Below, piece by piece: positions 34,363 to 41,876 of a DNA stretch of 64,000 nucleotides. The translations under genes were made by a program, and so were the position numbers. Under the pieces are notes generated by a model. It saw only the letters and a program-made list of their open reading frames with translations, did no database searches and was not told the DNA's origin. Source of the DNA: Bacillota bacterium (GTDB lineage Bacteria; Bacillota; Clostridia; Acetivibrionales; DSM-27016); assembly GCA_023390115.1 (NCBI GenBank), contig JAEWDM010000012.1, positions 33,333 to 97,332 of the forward strand. The letters are read 5' to 3'. The first letter of the stretch is position 1. Each line of letters starts with the position of its first letter.

Positions 34363-35703
34363 TTATCTCCCGCCCACCAGTGTGCTGAATATGTCCTCGG
34401 TCAGGCTCAGAGCACCTTCATACCCCGCATAGGACCTGTCTAAAACAACTCTGTTGGATATCGGATAGCTCACACTTAAATGAGGTGCCTTAAGCTCCTC
34501 GGCAAGCTCCCTCTCAAACGCGCTCCCCAGCACAAAGGCGGGACTGAAGGAGTCATAATACTTCTGTCCGTTATTGCGAGGCCAGCAGTTGTTAACATGC
34601 TTTTTAACACCCGAGGTATTTGTATCAAACACCACCTTAGGCCTTATGCCGGAAGCAAAACCGTCAAATTTTGCCCTGACAATTTCTTTTTGTTCCTCGC
34701 TTAAAATATCCGTAATAACCACAAGCTCAGGAAGCCAGCCCAAGTCATCTGCCGCAAAGCGTGACAGCGCGGTGGCATAATTTACATCTCCCACTATAAC
34801 GCAGTACCTTTGCAGGTCGAGATCATTATATACGTCCGCAAGCCTTTCCAAATAGCTGTAATATCTCTCCCTTTCCCTTTTTATTACCCTGTCGGTAAGG
34901 GCTTGCTCTATACCAAGCTTACCGGCAACCGAGCGTATAAAAATTTCAGTTCCGTACGCTCCGACAGGAAAGGGCACTGTTATATAAGGTATACCATGGA
35001 CTTCCTCAAATATCCTTGCAGCCTCAACTCCAAAAATATCCGAAGCAACAATATTCAGGCATGCTGATGCGGAATTCTTCAAATTTTCAAGGGTCTCGCC
35101 TTCCCCGAAAAATGTATTTACAGTATAACCAAGCTTTTCTAAAAGGCTCTTTAGCATATTTAAGTTTCCCTTCCAGAATACGTCCTGAACAGGAACTATT
35201 CCCCACAAATTAACCAGTCTTTCATTTTTTGCATCTGTTTTACAGACATACTCCTTAAAAAGGGTGCCGAGTACGATATCATAGCCCTTAATGGAGTTTC
35301 CTCTGAAGCCTCCGGTATCGGCAGACAGCACGGGAATATCATGGTTCCGGAATTTCTTTGCAACAGAATGGACATCATCTCCTATCATTTCAACCATACA
35401 TCCTGTCAGTACAAAATACAAATCTCCATCCACCAGCTTAAGCGTATTTTCAATTTGCTCATACAGCCTGTTCTCTCCTCCAAACACGATTTCATTCTCA
35501 TATACATTTGAACTGGAAAGTGCCTGGCCCGAGCAATATCCACTTCCTAAATAACCCGATGCATAATTTAACGCATTTGCAATGTTACCCCCGCACCCTG
35601 CCGCGGCATGAAGTATAGGTACTGCCCGGGGAAGAGCCTTTAAAGTCGCTACACTGCCGCCCAAAGCACATAAATACCTTGGCCGGTCAATAAATCCACT
35701 CAT
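34363..35703 (-). CDS. NifK/NifN-like nitrogenase component 1 beta-type subunit (pair 2)
   Basis: 446 residues from the ATG at 35703, 6 nt after GGGAGG (an upstream TTG overlaps that site). Cys12 (RYLCALGG), Cys37 (HAAAGCGG) and Cys102 (VLTGCMVEMIGDD) match the three beta-subunit P-cluster ligands. It is closely similar to the pair-1 beta subunit over its length. Gene order is beta then alpha here, reversed relative to pair 1, so the pairs are not a simple tandem duplication. It is first in a long co-directional series running to 23947, behind a promoter, CymR-like box and leader RNA C. Confidence 0.85.
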   Translation of the reverse strand: MSGFIDRPRYLCALGGSVATLKALPRAVPILHAAAGCGGNIANALNYASGYLGSGYCSGQALSSSNVYENEIVFGGENRLYEQIENTLKLVDGDLYFVLTGCMVEMIGDDVHSVAKKFRNHDIPVLSADTGGFRGNSIKGYDIVLGTLFKEYVCKTDAKNERLVNLWGIVPVQDVFWKGNLNMLKSLLEKLGYTVNTFFGEGETLENLKNSASACLNIVASDIFGVEAARIFEEVHGIPYITVPFPVGAYGTEIFIRSVAGKLGIEQALTDRVIKRERERYYSYLERLADVYNDLDLQRYCVIVGDVNYATALSRFAADDLGWLPELVVITDILSEEQKEIVRAKFDGFASGIRPKVVFDTNTSGVKKHVNNCWPRNNGQKYYDSFSPAFVLGSAFERELAEELKAPHLSVSYPISNRVVLDRSYAGYEGALSLTEDIFSTLVGGR

Positions 35704-35720
35704 ACCATTCCTCCCTCTCA

Positions 35721-35790
35721 AAAACCAAAAAGACAGTGCTTATATCCTAAAAAATAAATATAAGCACTGCCTCCAGTTTTCCAGTCGACG
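35721..35790 (-). ncRNA. Leader RNA C before nitrogenase-like pair 2
   Basis: Minus strand: GACTGGAAAACTGGAGGC (CUGG/CUGG wobble stem, AAAA loop, then GAGG), then a 14-bp hairpin (GGCAGTGCTTATAT with ATATAAGCACTGTC) followed by TTTTTGGTTTTT, just before the GGGAGG of the first gene. Closest relative of leader B. Confidence 0.65.
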
Positions 35791-35795
35791 CTTTC

Positions 35796-35850
35796 TAAAC
35801 TATTCCTATTGATTTACTAATATTTTAATACTGAGAAAAACAATTGTCAA
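35796..35850 (-). promoter_or_regulatory. Promoter plus CymR-like box for nitrogenase-like pair 2 operon
   Basis: Minus strand: -35 TTGACA (35850-35845), 17-bp spacer, -10 TAAAAT (35827-35822), then TTAGTAAATCAATAGGAAT directly downstream. It starts inside the gap after the yezD-like gene. Confidence 0.75.
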
Positions 35851-35875
35851 TAGCTTTTGTAAAAATTGTTTTTTA

Positions 35876-36046
35876 TTACCTGATTTTAATTTTTTCATTT
35901 TTTTCGATCTGTACTACCCTTCCCTCCTGGACAAAAAGGGTAACAGAGCCGTATTGAACCTCGCCCACTATTTTAAGCAGCTTATTTAAGTCCTCCTCCG
36001 AAAGGGTCTTCTGTACCCTTTTCCCATCATTTTTTACTTCAGCCAT
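35876..36046 (-). CDS. YezD-like small protein (DUF2292), second copy
   Basis: 56 residues. The core LNKLLKIVGEVQYGSVTLFV followed by QEGRVVQIEKNEKIKIR matches YezD/DUF2292 and the copy at 23358-23528. ATG at 36046 with GGAGG about 13 nt upstream. It lies between cysK and the pair-2 nitrogenase-like operon. In both nitrogenase-like units a copy of this small protein sits just upstream of the DK-like genes, which suggests a shared role, so far unknown. Confidence 0.85.
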   Translation of the reverse strand: MAEVKNDGKRVQKTLSEEDLNKLLKIVGEVQYGSVTLFVQEGRVVQIEKNEKIKIR

Positions 36047-36230
36047 CTTAAGAAAACACCTCCGTATAAATATTGCCCGCTTTTTAAGGGCATACCGTAT
36101 GATTAACAGAGCCTAAGGCTTACGGAAAATTGAGACAGCTTAAAAACATCATGTACTACAAATTATATGATCATATAAAATAAACAGCCTCATAAAACAA
36201 AATAGCCACTCCCTTATCAGGTCATGTGGA

Positions 36231-36246
36231 CCATAGTATTCATATC
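36231..36246 (-). promoter_or_regulatory. Possible weak CymR-like box before the second yezD-like gene
   Basis: Minus strand GATATGAATACTATGG differs from the block consensus GATAGGAATACTTGG at few positions. No clear -35/-10 pair was found beside it. Confidence 0.3.
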
Positions 36247-36271
36247 GTTTTTATTGGTTTTATAATAATCA

Positions 36272-36296
36272 AAAAGGAGAGGATCGCCCCCCTCCT
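36272..36296 (-). terminator. Probable terminator after cysK
   Basis: Minus strand GGAGGGGGGCGATCCTCTCC followed by TTTTTG, about 17 bp past the cysK stop codon. Confidence 0.5.
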
Positions 36297-36313
36297 TAAA
36301 CGTCCCCTTAACG

Positions 36314-37249
36314 TTACACTTCCTGAAAAAGCGGCGTAGACAAATATCTTTCTCCTGTATCGGGGAGAAGAACTACAATCGTCTTGCCCTTATTCTCAGG
36401 CCTCTTTGCAATCTGTGTGGCTGCAAAGGCCGCGGCGCCTGAGGATATCCCCACCAAAAGCCCTTCAAGCCTGGAAATCTTTCTGGAGGTCTCAAATGCC
36501 TCTTCATTTTTAACCTTAAATATTTCATCCACTATTCCCTTATTGAAAACATCCGGTACAAAGCCTGCCCCTATTCCCTGTATCTTATGAGGCCCGGGAT
36601 TTCCTCCCGACAGCACAGGAGAATCATTGGGCTCTACAGCTATAATCTGTACGCCCGGCTTCCTCTGCTTAAGCACCTCTCCTACGCCTGTAACAGTACC
36701 GCCTGTGCCGACCCCTGCTATAAATATGTCCACCTGTCCGTCGGTATCTCTCCATATTTCCTCCGCTGTTGTCCTCCTGTGTATTTCAGGATTGGCAGGA
36801 TTTTTAAACTGCTGAGGCACATATGAGGATGGAGTCTGGGCAGCTAATTCCTCTGCTTTTCTGATAGCTCCCTTCATGCCTTCACTTCCGGGGGTCAAAA
36901 CAAGTTCGGCCCCTAAAGCCTTCAGAAGATTTCTTCTCTCAACGCTCATTGTATCCGGCATTGTAAGTATAAGCTTATATCCCTTGGCAGCGGCAACAAA
37001 AGCCAGTCCTATTCCGGTATTCCCGCTGGTGGGCTCAATTATGACTGTGTCCTTGTTTATCAGCCCCTTGTCCTCCGCATCCTTAATCATTGCATATCCT
37101 ATTCTGTCCTTAACACTGGATGCGGGATTGAAGTACTCAAGCTTTGCTATCAGCTTTGCCTCCAGTCCCTGAGATTTATTATAATTTGACAGCTCCAGAA
37201 GTGGGGTATTACCGATTAAATCAGTTAGGTTTTTAGCAATCTTCGACAT
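36314..37249 (-). CDS. cysK: Cysteine synthase (O-acetylserine sulfhydrylase)
   Basis: Converts O-acetylserine and sulfide to cysteine. 311 residues, the usual length. The PLP lysine is Lys47 in NPASSVKDRIGYAMI, the phosphate-binding TSGNTGIGLAF loop follows near residue 74, and GVGTGGTVTGVGE is present. In Firmicutes CysK also acts as co-repressor partner of CymR, so its place in this regulon next to a CymR-like gene is meaningful. GGAGG lies 7 nt before the ATG, and a sulfur-type promoter lies upstream. Confidence 0.97.
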   Translation of the reverse strand: MSKIAKNLTDLIGNTPLLELSNYNKSQGLEAKLIAKLEYFNPASSVKDRIGYAMIKDAEDKGLINKDTVIIEPTSGNTGIGLAFVAAAKGYKLILTMPDTMSVERRNLLKALGAELVLTPGSEGMKGAIRKAEELAAQTPSSYVPQQFKNPANPEIHRRTTAEEIWRDTDGQVDIFIAGVGTGGTVTGVGEVLKQRKPGVQIIAVEPNDSPVLSGGNPGPHKIQGIGAGFVPDVFNKGIVDEIFKVKNEEAFETSRKISRLEGLLVGISSGAAAFAATQIAKRPENKGKTIVVLLPDTGERYLSTPLFQEV

Positions 37250-37272
37250 AGTATCGCCTCCAAAATTTTATT

Positions 37273-37335
37273 TCCAAGTATTCTTATATGTTTTATATTA
37301 ATTTAATTTTAATACCTTTTATCATAGTATGTCAA
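37273..37335 (-). promoter_or_regulatory. Promoter plus CymR-like box for cysK
   Basis: Minus strand: -35 TTGACA (37335-37330), 18-bp spacer, -10 TAAAAT (37311-37306), then ATAAGAATACTTGGAAAT (37288-37271 region) downstream. Confidence 0.7.
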
Positions 37336-37384
37336 TAGGTTTTATAAATATTTTTAAATTTTCATATATGTTTAATAGGTATTA

Positions 37385-38524
37385 TTAATCAGGCGCAAGC
37401 GAGGACTCAAAGTCTCCTATTAAATCTTCAATTTCCTCAAGCCCTACAGACACTCTTATAAGGTCGTCGGTGATACCTAATCTTTCTCTCTCATTTGGCG
37501 GAATTGCCGCATGGGACATCTTTACAGGGTATGAAACTATAGTCTCAACCCCTCCAAGGCTTACCGCAACAGCAGCCATTTTTACCTTTTTCATAAAGTT
37601 CGCCGCACTGCGCCTATCCCCTGTCTTAAAGGACAATACCGCACCTGCCCCGTCTGCCTGTGAAAAATGTATATCCCTGTCCTTATGGCCGGAAATTCCG
37701 GGATAAAAGACCTGCTCAACATTTGGCAGGCTATCCAGCCATTCCGCAAGCCTTTGTGCGTTTCTTTGCTGGTAGTCCAGCCTGACCTTGAGGGTCTTTA
37801 ACCCTCTTAGCAAAAGCCAGCTGTCCTGAGGGCCCAATATAGCTCCAAATCCGTTTTGAACTCTGTAAACCTTCGCTGCCAGCCCGTTGCCCTTAACTAC
37901 CGCCAGTCCCGCTACAACATCGCTGTGCCCTCCTATAAATTTGGTGGCACTGTGAATCACTATGTCTATTCCCAGCTCAAGGGGTCTCTGCAGATAAGGA
38001 GACATAAAAGTATTATCAATTATTGTTATAAGCTCCTTTTCCTTTGCTATTCTCACTGCTTCTTTAAGGTTGGTTATTTTCAGAAGCGGATTGGAAGGAG
38101 TTTCCAGAAAGAGTGCCGCGGTATTTGGCTTTATTGCATTCCTTACCGCATCCAAATCAGATGCATCCACAAAGGTCACATCTACATTGAATCGGCTGAA
38201 AAAGCCCGTCCCTATTCTGTAGGTGCCTCCATAAACATCCTCACAAACAATAATATGATCCCCCGAGGAAAAAATAGACAAAACAGAGGACGTAGCCGCC
38301 ATTCCTGAAGAAAACGCAAAGCCCCGGTCCCCTCCCTCCAAAATGGCTATGGTCTCTTCCAGAGCCTTTCTGGTAGGATTACCCGAGCGTGAATAATCAA
38401 ATTCCTGAGGCTTGTCGACATCCTCCTGGTGATAGGTAGATGCCTGGTAAATGGGTATGCTCAACGCTCCTGTATTTCTATCTATTTCATTTCCATTATG
38501 AATCAGCTTTGAACCGAATCTCAT
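37385..38524 (-). CDS. Cystathionine beta/gamma-lyase or synthase (Cys/Met metabolism PLP enzyme), MetC-like
   Basis: 379 residues. The PLP lysine is Lys195 (HSATKFIGGHSD), with substrate-side motifs YSRSGNPTR and SLGGVETIVSYP. The family interconverts homocysteine, cystathionine and cysteine; MetC-type lyase and MccB-type gamma-lyase cannot be separated by eye. It follows the MetI-like gene by 7 bp, an arrangement like metI-metC in Bacillus. In this cluster it would move sulfur between methionine and cysteine after thiol capture. Confidence 0.88.
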   Translation of the reverse strand: MRFGSKLIHNGNEIDRNTGALSIPIYQASTYHQEDVDKPQEFDYSRSGNPTRKALEETIAILEGGDRGFAFSSGMAATSSVLSIFSSGDHIIVCEDVYGGTYRIGTGFFSRFNVDVTFVDASDLDAVRNAIKPNTAALFLETPSNPLLKITNLKEAVRIAKEKELITIIDNTFMSPYLQRPLELGIDIVIHSATKFIGGHSDVVAGLAVVKGNGLAAKVYRVQNGFGAILGPQDSWLLLRGLKTLKVRLDYQQRNAQRLAEWLDSLPNVEQVFYPGISGHKDRDIHFSQADGAGAVLSFKTGDRRSAANFMKKVKMAAVAVSLGGVETIVSYPVKMSHAAIPPNERERLGITDDLIRVSVGLEEIEDLIGDFESSLAPD

Positions 38525-38531
38525 GCTCTTA

Positions 38532-39665
38532 TCACCCCAATGCCTGTTCTAAATCGTTAATTATATCCTCTACAGCTTCAATTCCTACCGACAGCCTCAA
38601 AAGCCTGTCATTTACACCAAGCCTTTCCCTCATATTCTCAGGTATCGCAGAATGGGTCTGGACTATGGGATATGTAATCAGACTCTCCACACCTCCTAAG
38701 CTCTCGGCAAAAATGATTGTCCTGACACTTTCCAGCACCCTTTCAACCAGAGAAGCATCTCTTACTGAAAAGGAAACCATTGCTCCGAAGCCGGAGGCCT
38801 GACGCTTTGAAAGCTCATAGCTCTCATGCTCAGGAAGGCCCACATAATACACCCTGTCAACCAGCCGATGCCCGCAGAGCCACCTCGCAACCTTAAAAGC
38901 ATTTTCCTGCTGTTTTTCAAGCCTGACACTCAGGGTTTTTATTCCCCTTAATATAAGCCAGCAGTCAAAAGGGGCAAGCACGGCCCCCTCCGACTTCTGC
39001 ACAAGCTTAAGGCTGTCTGAAAGCCCTGCATCCTTTACTGCTATAAGTCCGGCAAGTGTGTCGTTATGCCCCCCGAGATATTTTGTCCCGCTGTGTACAA
39101 CTATGTCGGCGCCTAAATCCAGAGGCCTCTGAAAATACGGAGTGAGGAAGGTATTATCAACAATCAGCAAAGCCCCCAGGGATTTGGCAAGCTCAGACAG
39201 TGCAGCTATATCCGATACCTTCATCATGGGATTTGAAGGGGTCTCGATAAACATTGCCGCAGTATTGCTCCTTATGCTTGCCCTGGCAGCCTCAATATCG
39301 CTTGTATCAACATATGAAAACTCCATTCCATATTTTCTGTAGACCTCTTCAAACAGGCGGTAGGTTCCCCCGTAAAGGTCGTCCGAGACAATAACATGGT
39401 CTCCCGGAGCAAATAAGGAAAGTATTGTGGAAACTGCTGCCATTCCGCTGGAAAAAGCAAATCCCCATTCTCCGTTTTCCAGTGCCGCTATTGTATTCTC
39501 AAGCTCCTCCCGCGTTGGATTCTGAAGCCGGGAATAATCATAGCCTGTAGTTTGCTTAAGCCCGGGATGCCTGAAGGTCGCGCTCTGGTATATGGGAAAG
39601 CTCACCGCTCCGGTATTGGAATCATAGCCTTTACATCCATGAACCACTTTTGTACGAATATCCAA
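38532..39665 (-). CDS. Cystathionine gamma-synthase-like PLP enzyme, MetI-like
   Basis: 377 residues, with PLP lysine Lys195 (HSGTKYLGGHND), YSRLQNPTR and SLGGVESLITYP. It is paralogous to the next gene along its whole length. MetI-type enzymes join O-acetylhomoserine with cysteine (or sulfide). The gap of about 140 bp after metY holds several inverted repeats, so it may be partly uncoupled from metY. Confidence 0.87.
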   Translation of the reverse strand: MDIRTKVVHGCKGYDSNTGAVSFPIYQSATFRHPGLKQTTGYDYSRLQNPTREELENTIAALENGEWGFAFSSGMAAVSTILSLFAPGDHVIVSDDLYGGTYRLFEEVYRKYGMEFSYVDTSDIEAARASIRSNTAAMFIETPSNPMMKVSDIAALSELAKSLGALLIVDNTFLTPYFQRPLDLGADIVVHSGTKYLGGHNDTLAGLIAVKDAGLSDSLKLVQKSEGAVLAPFDCWLILRGIKTLSVRLEKQQENAFKVARWLCGHRLVDRVYYVGLPEHESYELSKRQASGFGAMVSFSVRDASLVERVLESVRTIIFAESLGGVESLITYPIVQTHSAIPENMRERLGVNDRLLRLSVGIEAVEDIINDLEQALG

Positions 39666-39699
39666 TATATATCACATCCTTATACAGCAAGTCCATAAT

Positions 39700-39809
39700 G
39701 CCCAACATTGGGCACTAACGCTTTTTAACAGAAATTCTTTCTGGTAGAATCCTGTTAAAAAGCGCCTGAGTGCCGCATATTTCAAAATTCATCAGCCTTG
39801 AGCGGCACT
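39700..39809 (-). other. Structured intergenic region between metY and metI-like genes
   Basis: Three inverted repeats in about 110 bp: GCCCAA/TTGGGC (39700-39713), a perfect 13-bp CGCTTTTTAACAG with its complement (39719-39731 and 39752-39764), and AGTGCCGC/GCGGCACT (39769-39776 and 39802-39809, overlapping the metY stop). This could be terminator, attenuator or processing structure. Confidence 0.45.
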
Positions 39810-41097
39810 AGCCTTCCGACTTTCTCAACGCCTGATCAAGATCATAAATAAGATCCTGCACATCCTCAATTCCGATGGAAAGCCTTATCATGTCAGGTGT
39901 TACACCGGCGGTCTTATGCTCCTCCTCCGACAACTGGGAGTGGGTTGTGCTTGCCGGATGTATTACCAGAGACTTTGCATCCGCCACGTTTGCAAGCAGC
40001 GAGAATATCTCCAGGCTGTCTATAAATTTCTTTCCGGCCTCAATTCCTCCCTTAATACCGAAGGTAAATATTGACCCGGCACCTTTGGGAAGATATTTAT
40101 TAGCCAGCTCATAGTATTTATTACCTTCAACACTTGGGTAGTTAACCCATGCAACATTGGGATGGCCCAAAAGGAATTCAACCACCTTTTTGGAATTGGA
40201 CACATGTCTTTCAACCCTGAGCGACAGGGTCTCCAGTCCCTGCAAAAGAAGAAACGCATTGAACGGGCTTAAGGCCGCTCCCATGTCCCTTAAAATCTGT
40301 ACCCGGGCCTTGGTTATATATGCCGCCGCTCCAACATCCTTTGCATAGCTTATTCCGTGGTAGCTGGAATCAGGCTCCGTAAGACCCGGAAACTTTCCTC
40401 CGGCGGTCCAGTCAAATTTACCCGAATCCACTATAACTCCTCCTATTGAATTGCCGTGGCCTCCTATAAACTTTGTAGCGGAATGCACTACAATATCGGC
40501 ACCAAACTCTATTGGCCTTATAAGGTATGGAGTTCCGAAGGTATTGTCTATAATAAGGGGTATATTATTTTCATGGGCAATGGCAGAAACAGCCTCAATG
40601 TCTATAATATTAATCCCCGGATTCCCTATAGTCTCTATGTATACAGCCTTTGTCCTTTCATTTATTGCTCTTCTGAAATTTTCCGGATCGTCGGGATCGA
40701 CAAATACTGTTTTTATACCCAGCCTTGGCAGAGTTGTGGAAAAAAGGTTATATGTCCCTCCGTATAATGTGCTCGCCGAAACAATCTCATCCCCCGTCCC
40801 CGCTATGTTCAATATAGAATAGGTAACGGCGGCAGAACCGGATGCAAGAGCCAAGGCACCCACGCCTCCTTCAAGAGCCGCAACCCTCTGCTCAAAAACA
40901 TCGCTTGTAGGATTCATAATCCTCGTATAAATATTTCCAACTTCCTTCAATGCAAATAAATTCGCAGCATGCTCAACATTATTAAATACATACGAGGTAG
41001 TCTGATATATGGGAACTGCTCTGGATCCCGTAGCAGGGTCAGGCCTTTGACCCCCGTGAACCTGCAATGTATCAAATCCCAATTTTCTCTCACTCAT
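39808..41097 (-). CDS. metY: O-acetylhomoserine sulfhydrylase (aminocarboxypropyltransferase)
   Basis: 429 residues from the ATG at 41097, 8 nt after AAAGGAG. It is longer than the two cystathionine enzymes, as typical for MetY. HSATKFIGGHGNSIGGVIVDSG contains the PLP lysine; the N-terminal TLQVHGGQRPDPATGSRAVP is characteristic. It makes homocysteine from O-acetylhomoserine and sulfide, or methionine from methanethiol. The latter activity would directly capture methanethiol released by a Mar-like reductase. It follows the CymR-like gene by 27 bp. Confidence 0.94.
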   Translation of the reverse strand: MSERKLGFDTLQVHGGQRPDPATGSRAVPIYQTTSYVFNNVEHAANLFALKEVGNIYTRIMNPTSDVFEQRVAALEGGVGALALASGSAAVTYSILNIAGTGDEIVSASTLYGGTYNLFSTTLPRLGIKTVFVDPDDPENFRRAINERTKAVYIETIGNPGINIIDIEAVSAIAHENNIPLIIDNTFGTPYLIRPIEFGADIVVHSATKFIGGHGNSIGGVIVDSGKFDWTAGGKFPGLTEPDSSYHGISYAKDVGAAAYITKARVQILRDMGAALSPFNAFLLLQGLETLSLRVERHVSNSKKVVEFLLGHPNVAWVNYPSVEGNKYYELANKYLPKGAGSIFTFGIKGGIEAGKKFIDSLEIFSLLANVADAKSLVIHPASTTHSQLSEEEHKTAGVTPDMIRLSIGIEDVQDLIYDLDQALRKSEG

Positions 41098-41124
41098 TTT
41101 AGCCACTCCTTTCAAAATCAAGTT

Positions 41125-41574
41125 TTAAATATAAAACATAAGCGCACTATCACCGCTTAACCTTTTATGCTCGTTCGCCAAATCCTCCAGCGTCATAGAA
41201 TCGACAACACTGTTGATGCTTTCATTAATCTTGTCCCATACATTCACCTTTATGCAATACTGCACACTTCGCATAGACTGATCGGAATTTTCAACCTCCT
41301 CATCCGCTATTAACAGCTCTCCCTCCAGCGCTCTTAAAACCGCTCCCACCTTTATGAGCGAAGGATCCGAAGCTAATATATAGCCCCCCTGAGCACCCTT
41401 AACGCTTCTCACAAGGCCTGCCTTTCTAAGTATTGAAAAAACCTGCTCAAGATAATTTTCCGATATGCCCTGCCTTTCGGCAATGCTGTAAAGAGCCACA
41501 TGATCTCCCCCGGAATTAACCGCAAGATCAACCATTGCCCTTAATCCATACCTGCCTTTGGTAGAAAGCTTCAA
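41125..41574 (-). CDS. cymR: Rrf2 family regulator, CymR-like
   Basis: 149 residues from the TTG at 41574 (MKLSTKGRYGLRAMVDLA), 8 nt after GAGGGG; upstream extension would run through the promoter. It has a winged-helix domain with SIAERQGISENYLEQVF and GYILASDP. The three-cysteine cluster-binding region of IscR is missing: only one Cys is seen (QYCIKVNVW), as expected for CymR, the cysteine-metabolism repressor of Firmicutes that works with CysK. The gene heads the sulfur block, and six matching promoters lie downstream. Function as CymR is inferred from family, context and sites. Confidence 0.85.
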   Translation of the reverse strand: MKLSTKGRYGLRAMVDLAVNSGGDHVALYSIAERQGISENYLEQVFSILRKAGLVRSVKGAQGGYILASDPSLIKVGAVLRALEGELLIADEEVENSDQSMRSVQYCIKVNVWDKINESINSVVDSMTLEDLANEHKRLSGDSALMFYI

Positions 41575-41590
41575 TATCAACACCCCTCTA

Positions 41591-41649
41591 TTTCCAAGTA
41601 AACCAATAAGATTAATACAATGATACAACCAGTTGTACACATTTGTCAA
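41591..41649 (-). promoter_or_regulatory. Promoter plus CymR-like box for cymR-metY (autoregulation)
   Basis: Minus strand: -35 TTGACA (41649-41644), 18-bp spacer, -10 TATCAT, then TTATTGGTTTACTTGGAAAT (41610-41591) over the start region. Confidence 0.6.
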
Positions 41650-41711
41650 GTAAAATCAAAAATAGTATGCCTAAAAAATGTAATACCATTCAATACATAA
41701 AGTTATACATA

Positions 41712-41853
41712 TAAATAAGGGGCTGTTGCAAAATGCATAAAATCCCTGAATAAACCCAAAAACCATGCATAAATTAGGGACAAATCCCTTTATATGCATA
41801 GTTTTTATTCATGAAGATTTATAAATATACGTTTTGCAACAGCCCCTTATTTA
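41712..41853. mobile_element. 142-bp MITE-like element with 22-bp terminal inverted repeats
   Basis: Perfect 22-bp terminal inverted repeats (TAAATAAGGGGCTGTTGCAA plus AA, and its complement) flank about 98 bp of AT-rich non-coding DNA with internal ATGCATA repeats. GGGGCTGTTGCAAAA ends are familiar from clostridial insertion sequences. No transposase is encoded. It sits between the pilus operon and the cymR promoter and might also work as a terminator. Confidence 0.6.
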
Positions 41854-41876
41854 AATATATGGTACTTCGGCAGCCT

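Noticed and set aside
20297..35790. SAM (S-box) riboswitch or Cys/Met T-box before the nitrogenase-like genes
   Set aside because: The conserved S-box core and the T-box sequence (TGGNACCGCG) are absent; the leaders are too short and share a different motif.
20297..35790. ANTAR-type two-hexaloop antiterminator in the leaders
   Set aside because: The small loops have four or more variable bases and do not show the paired hexaloops with conserved A and G.
41712..41853. Intact insertion sequence
   Set aside because: Only 142 bp and no transposase frame in any direction; at most a MITE.
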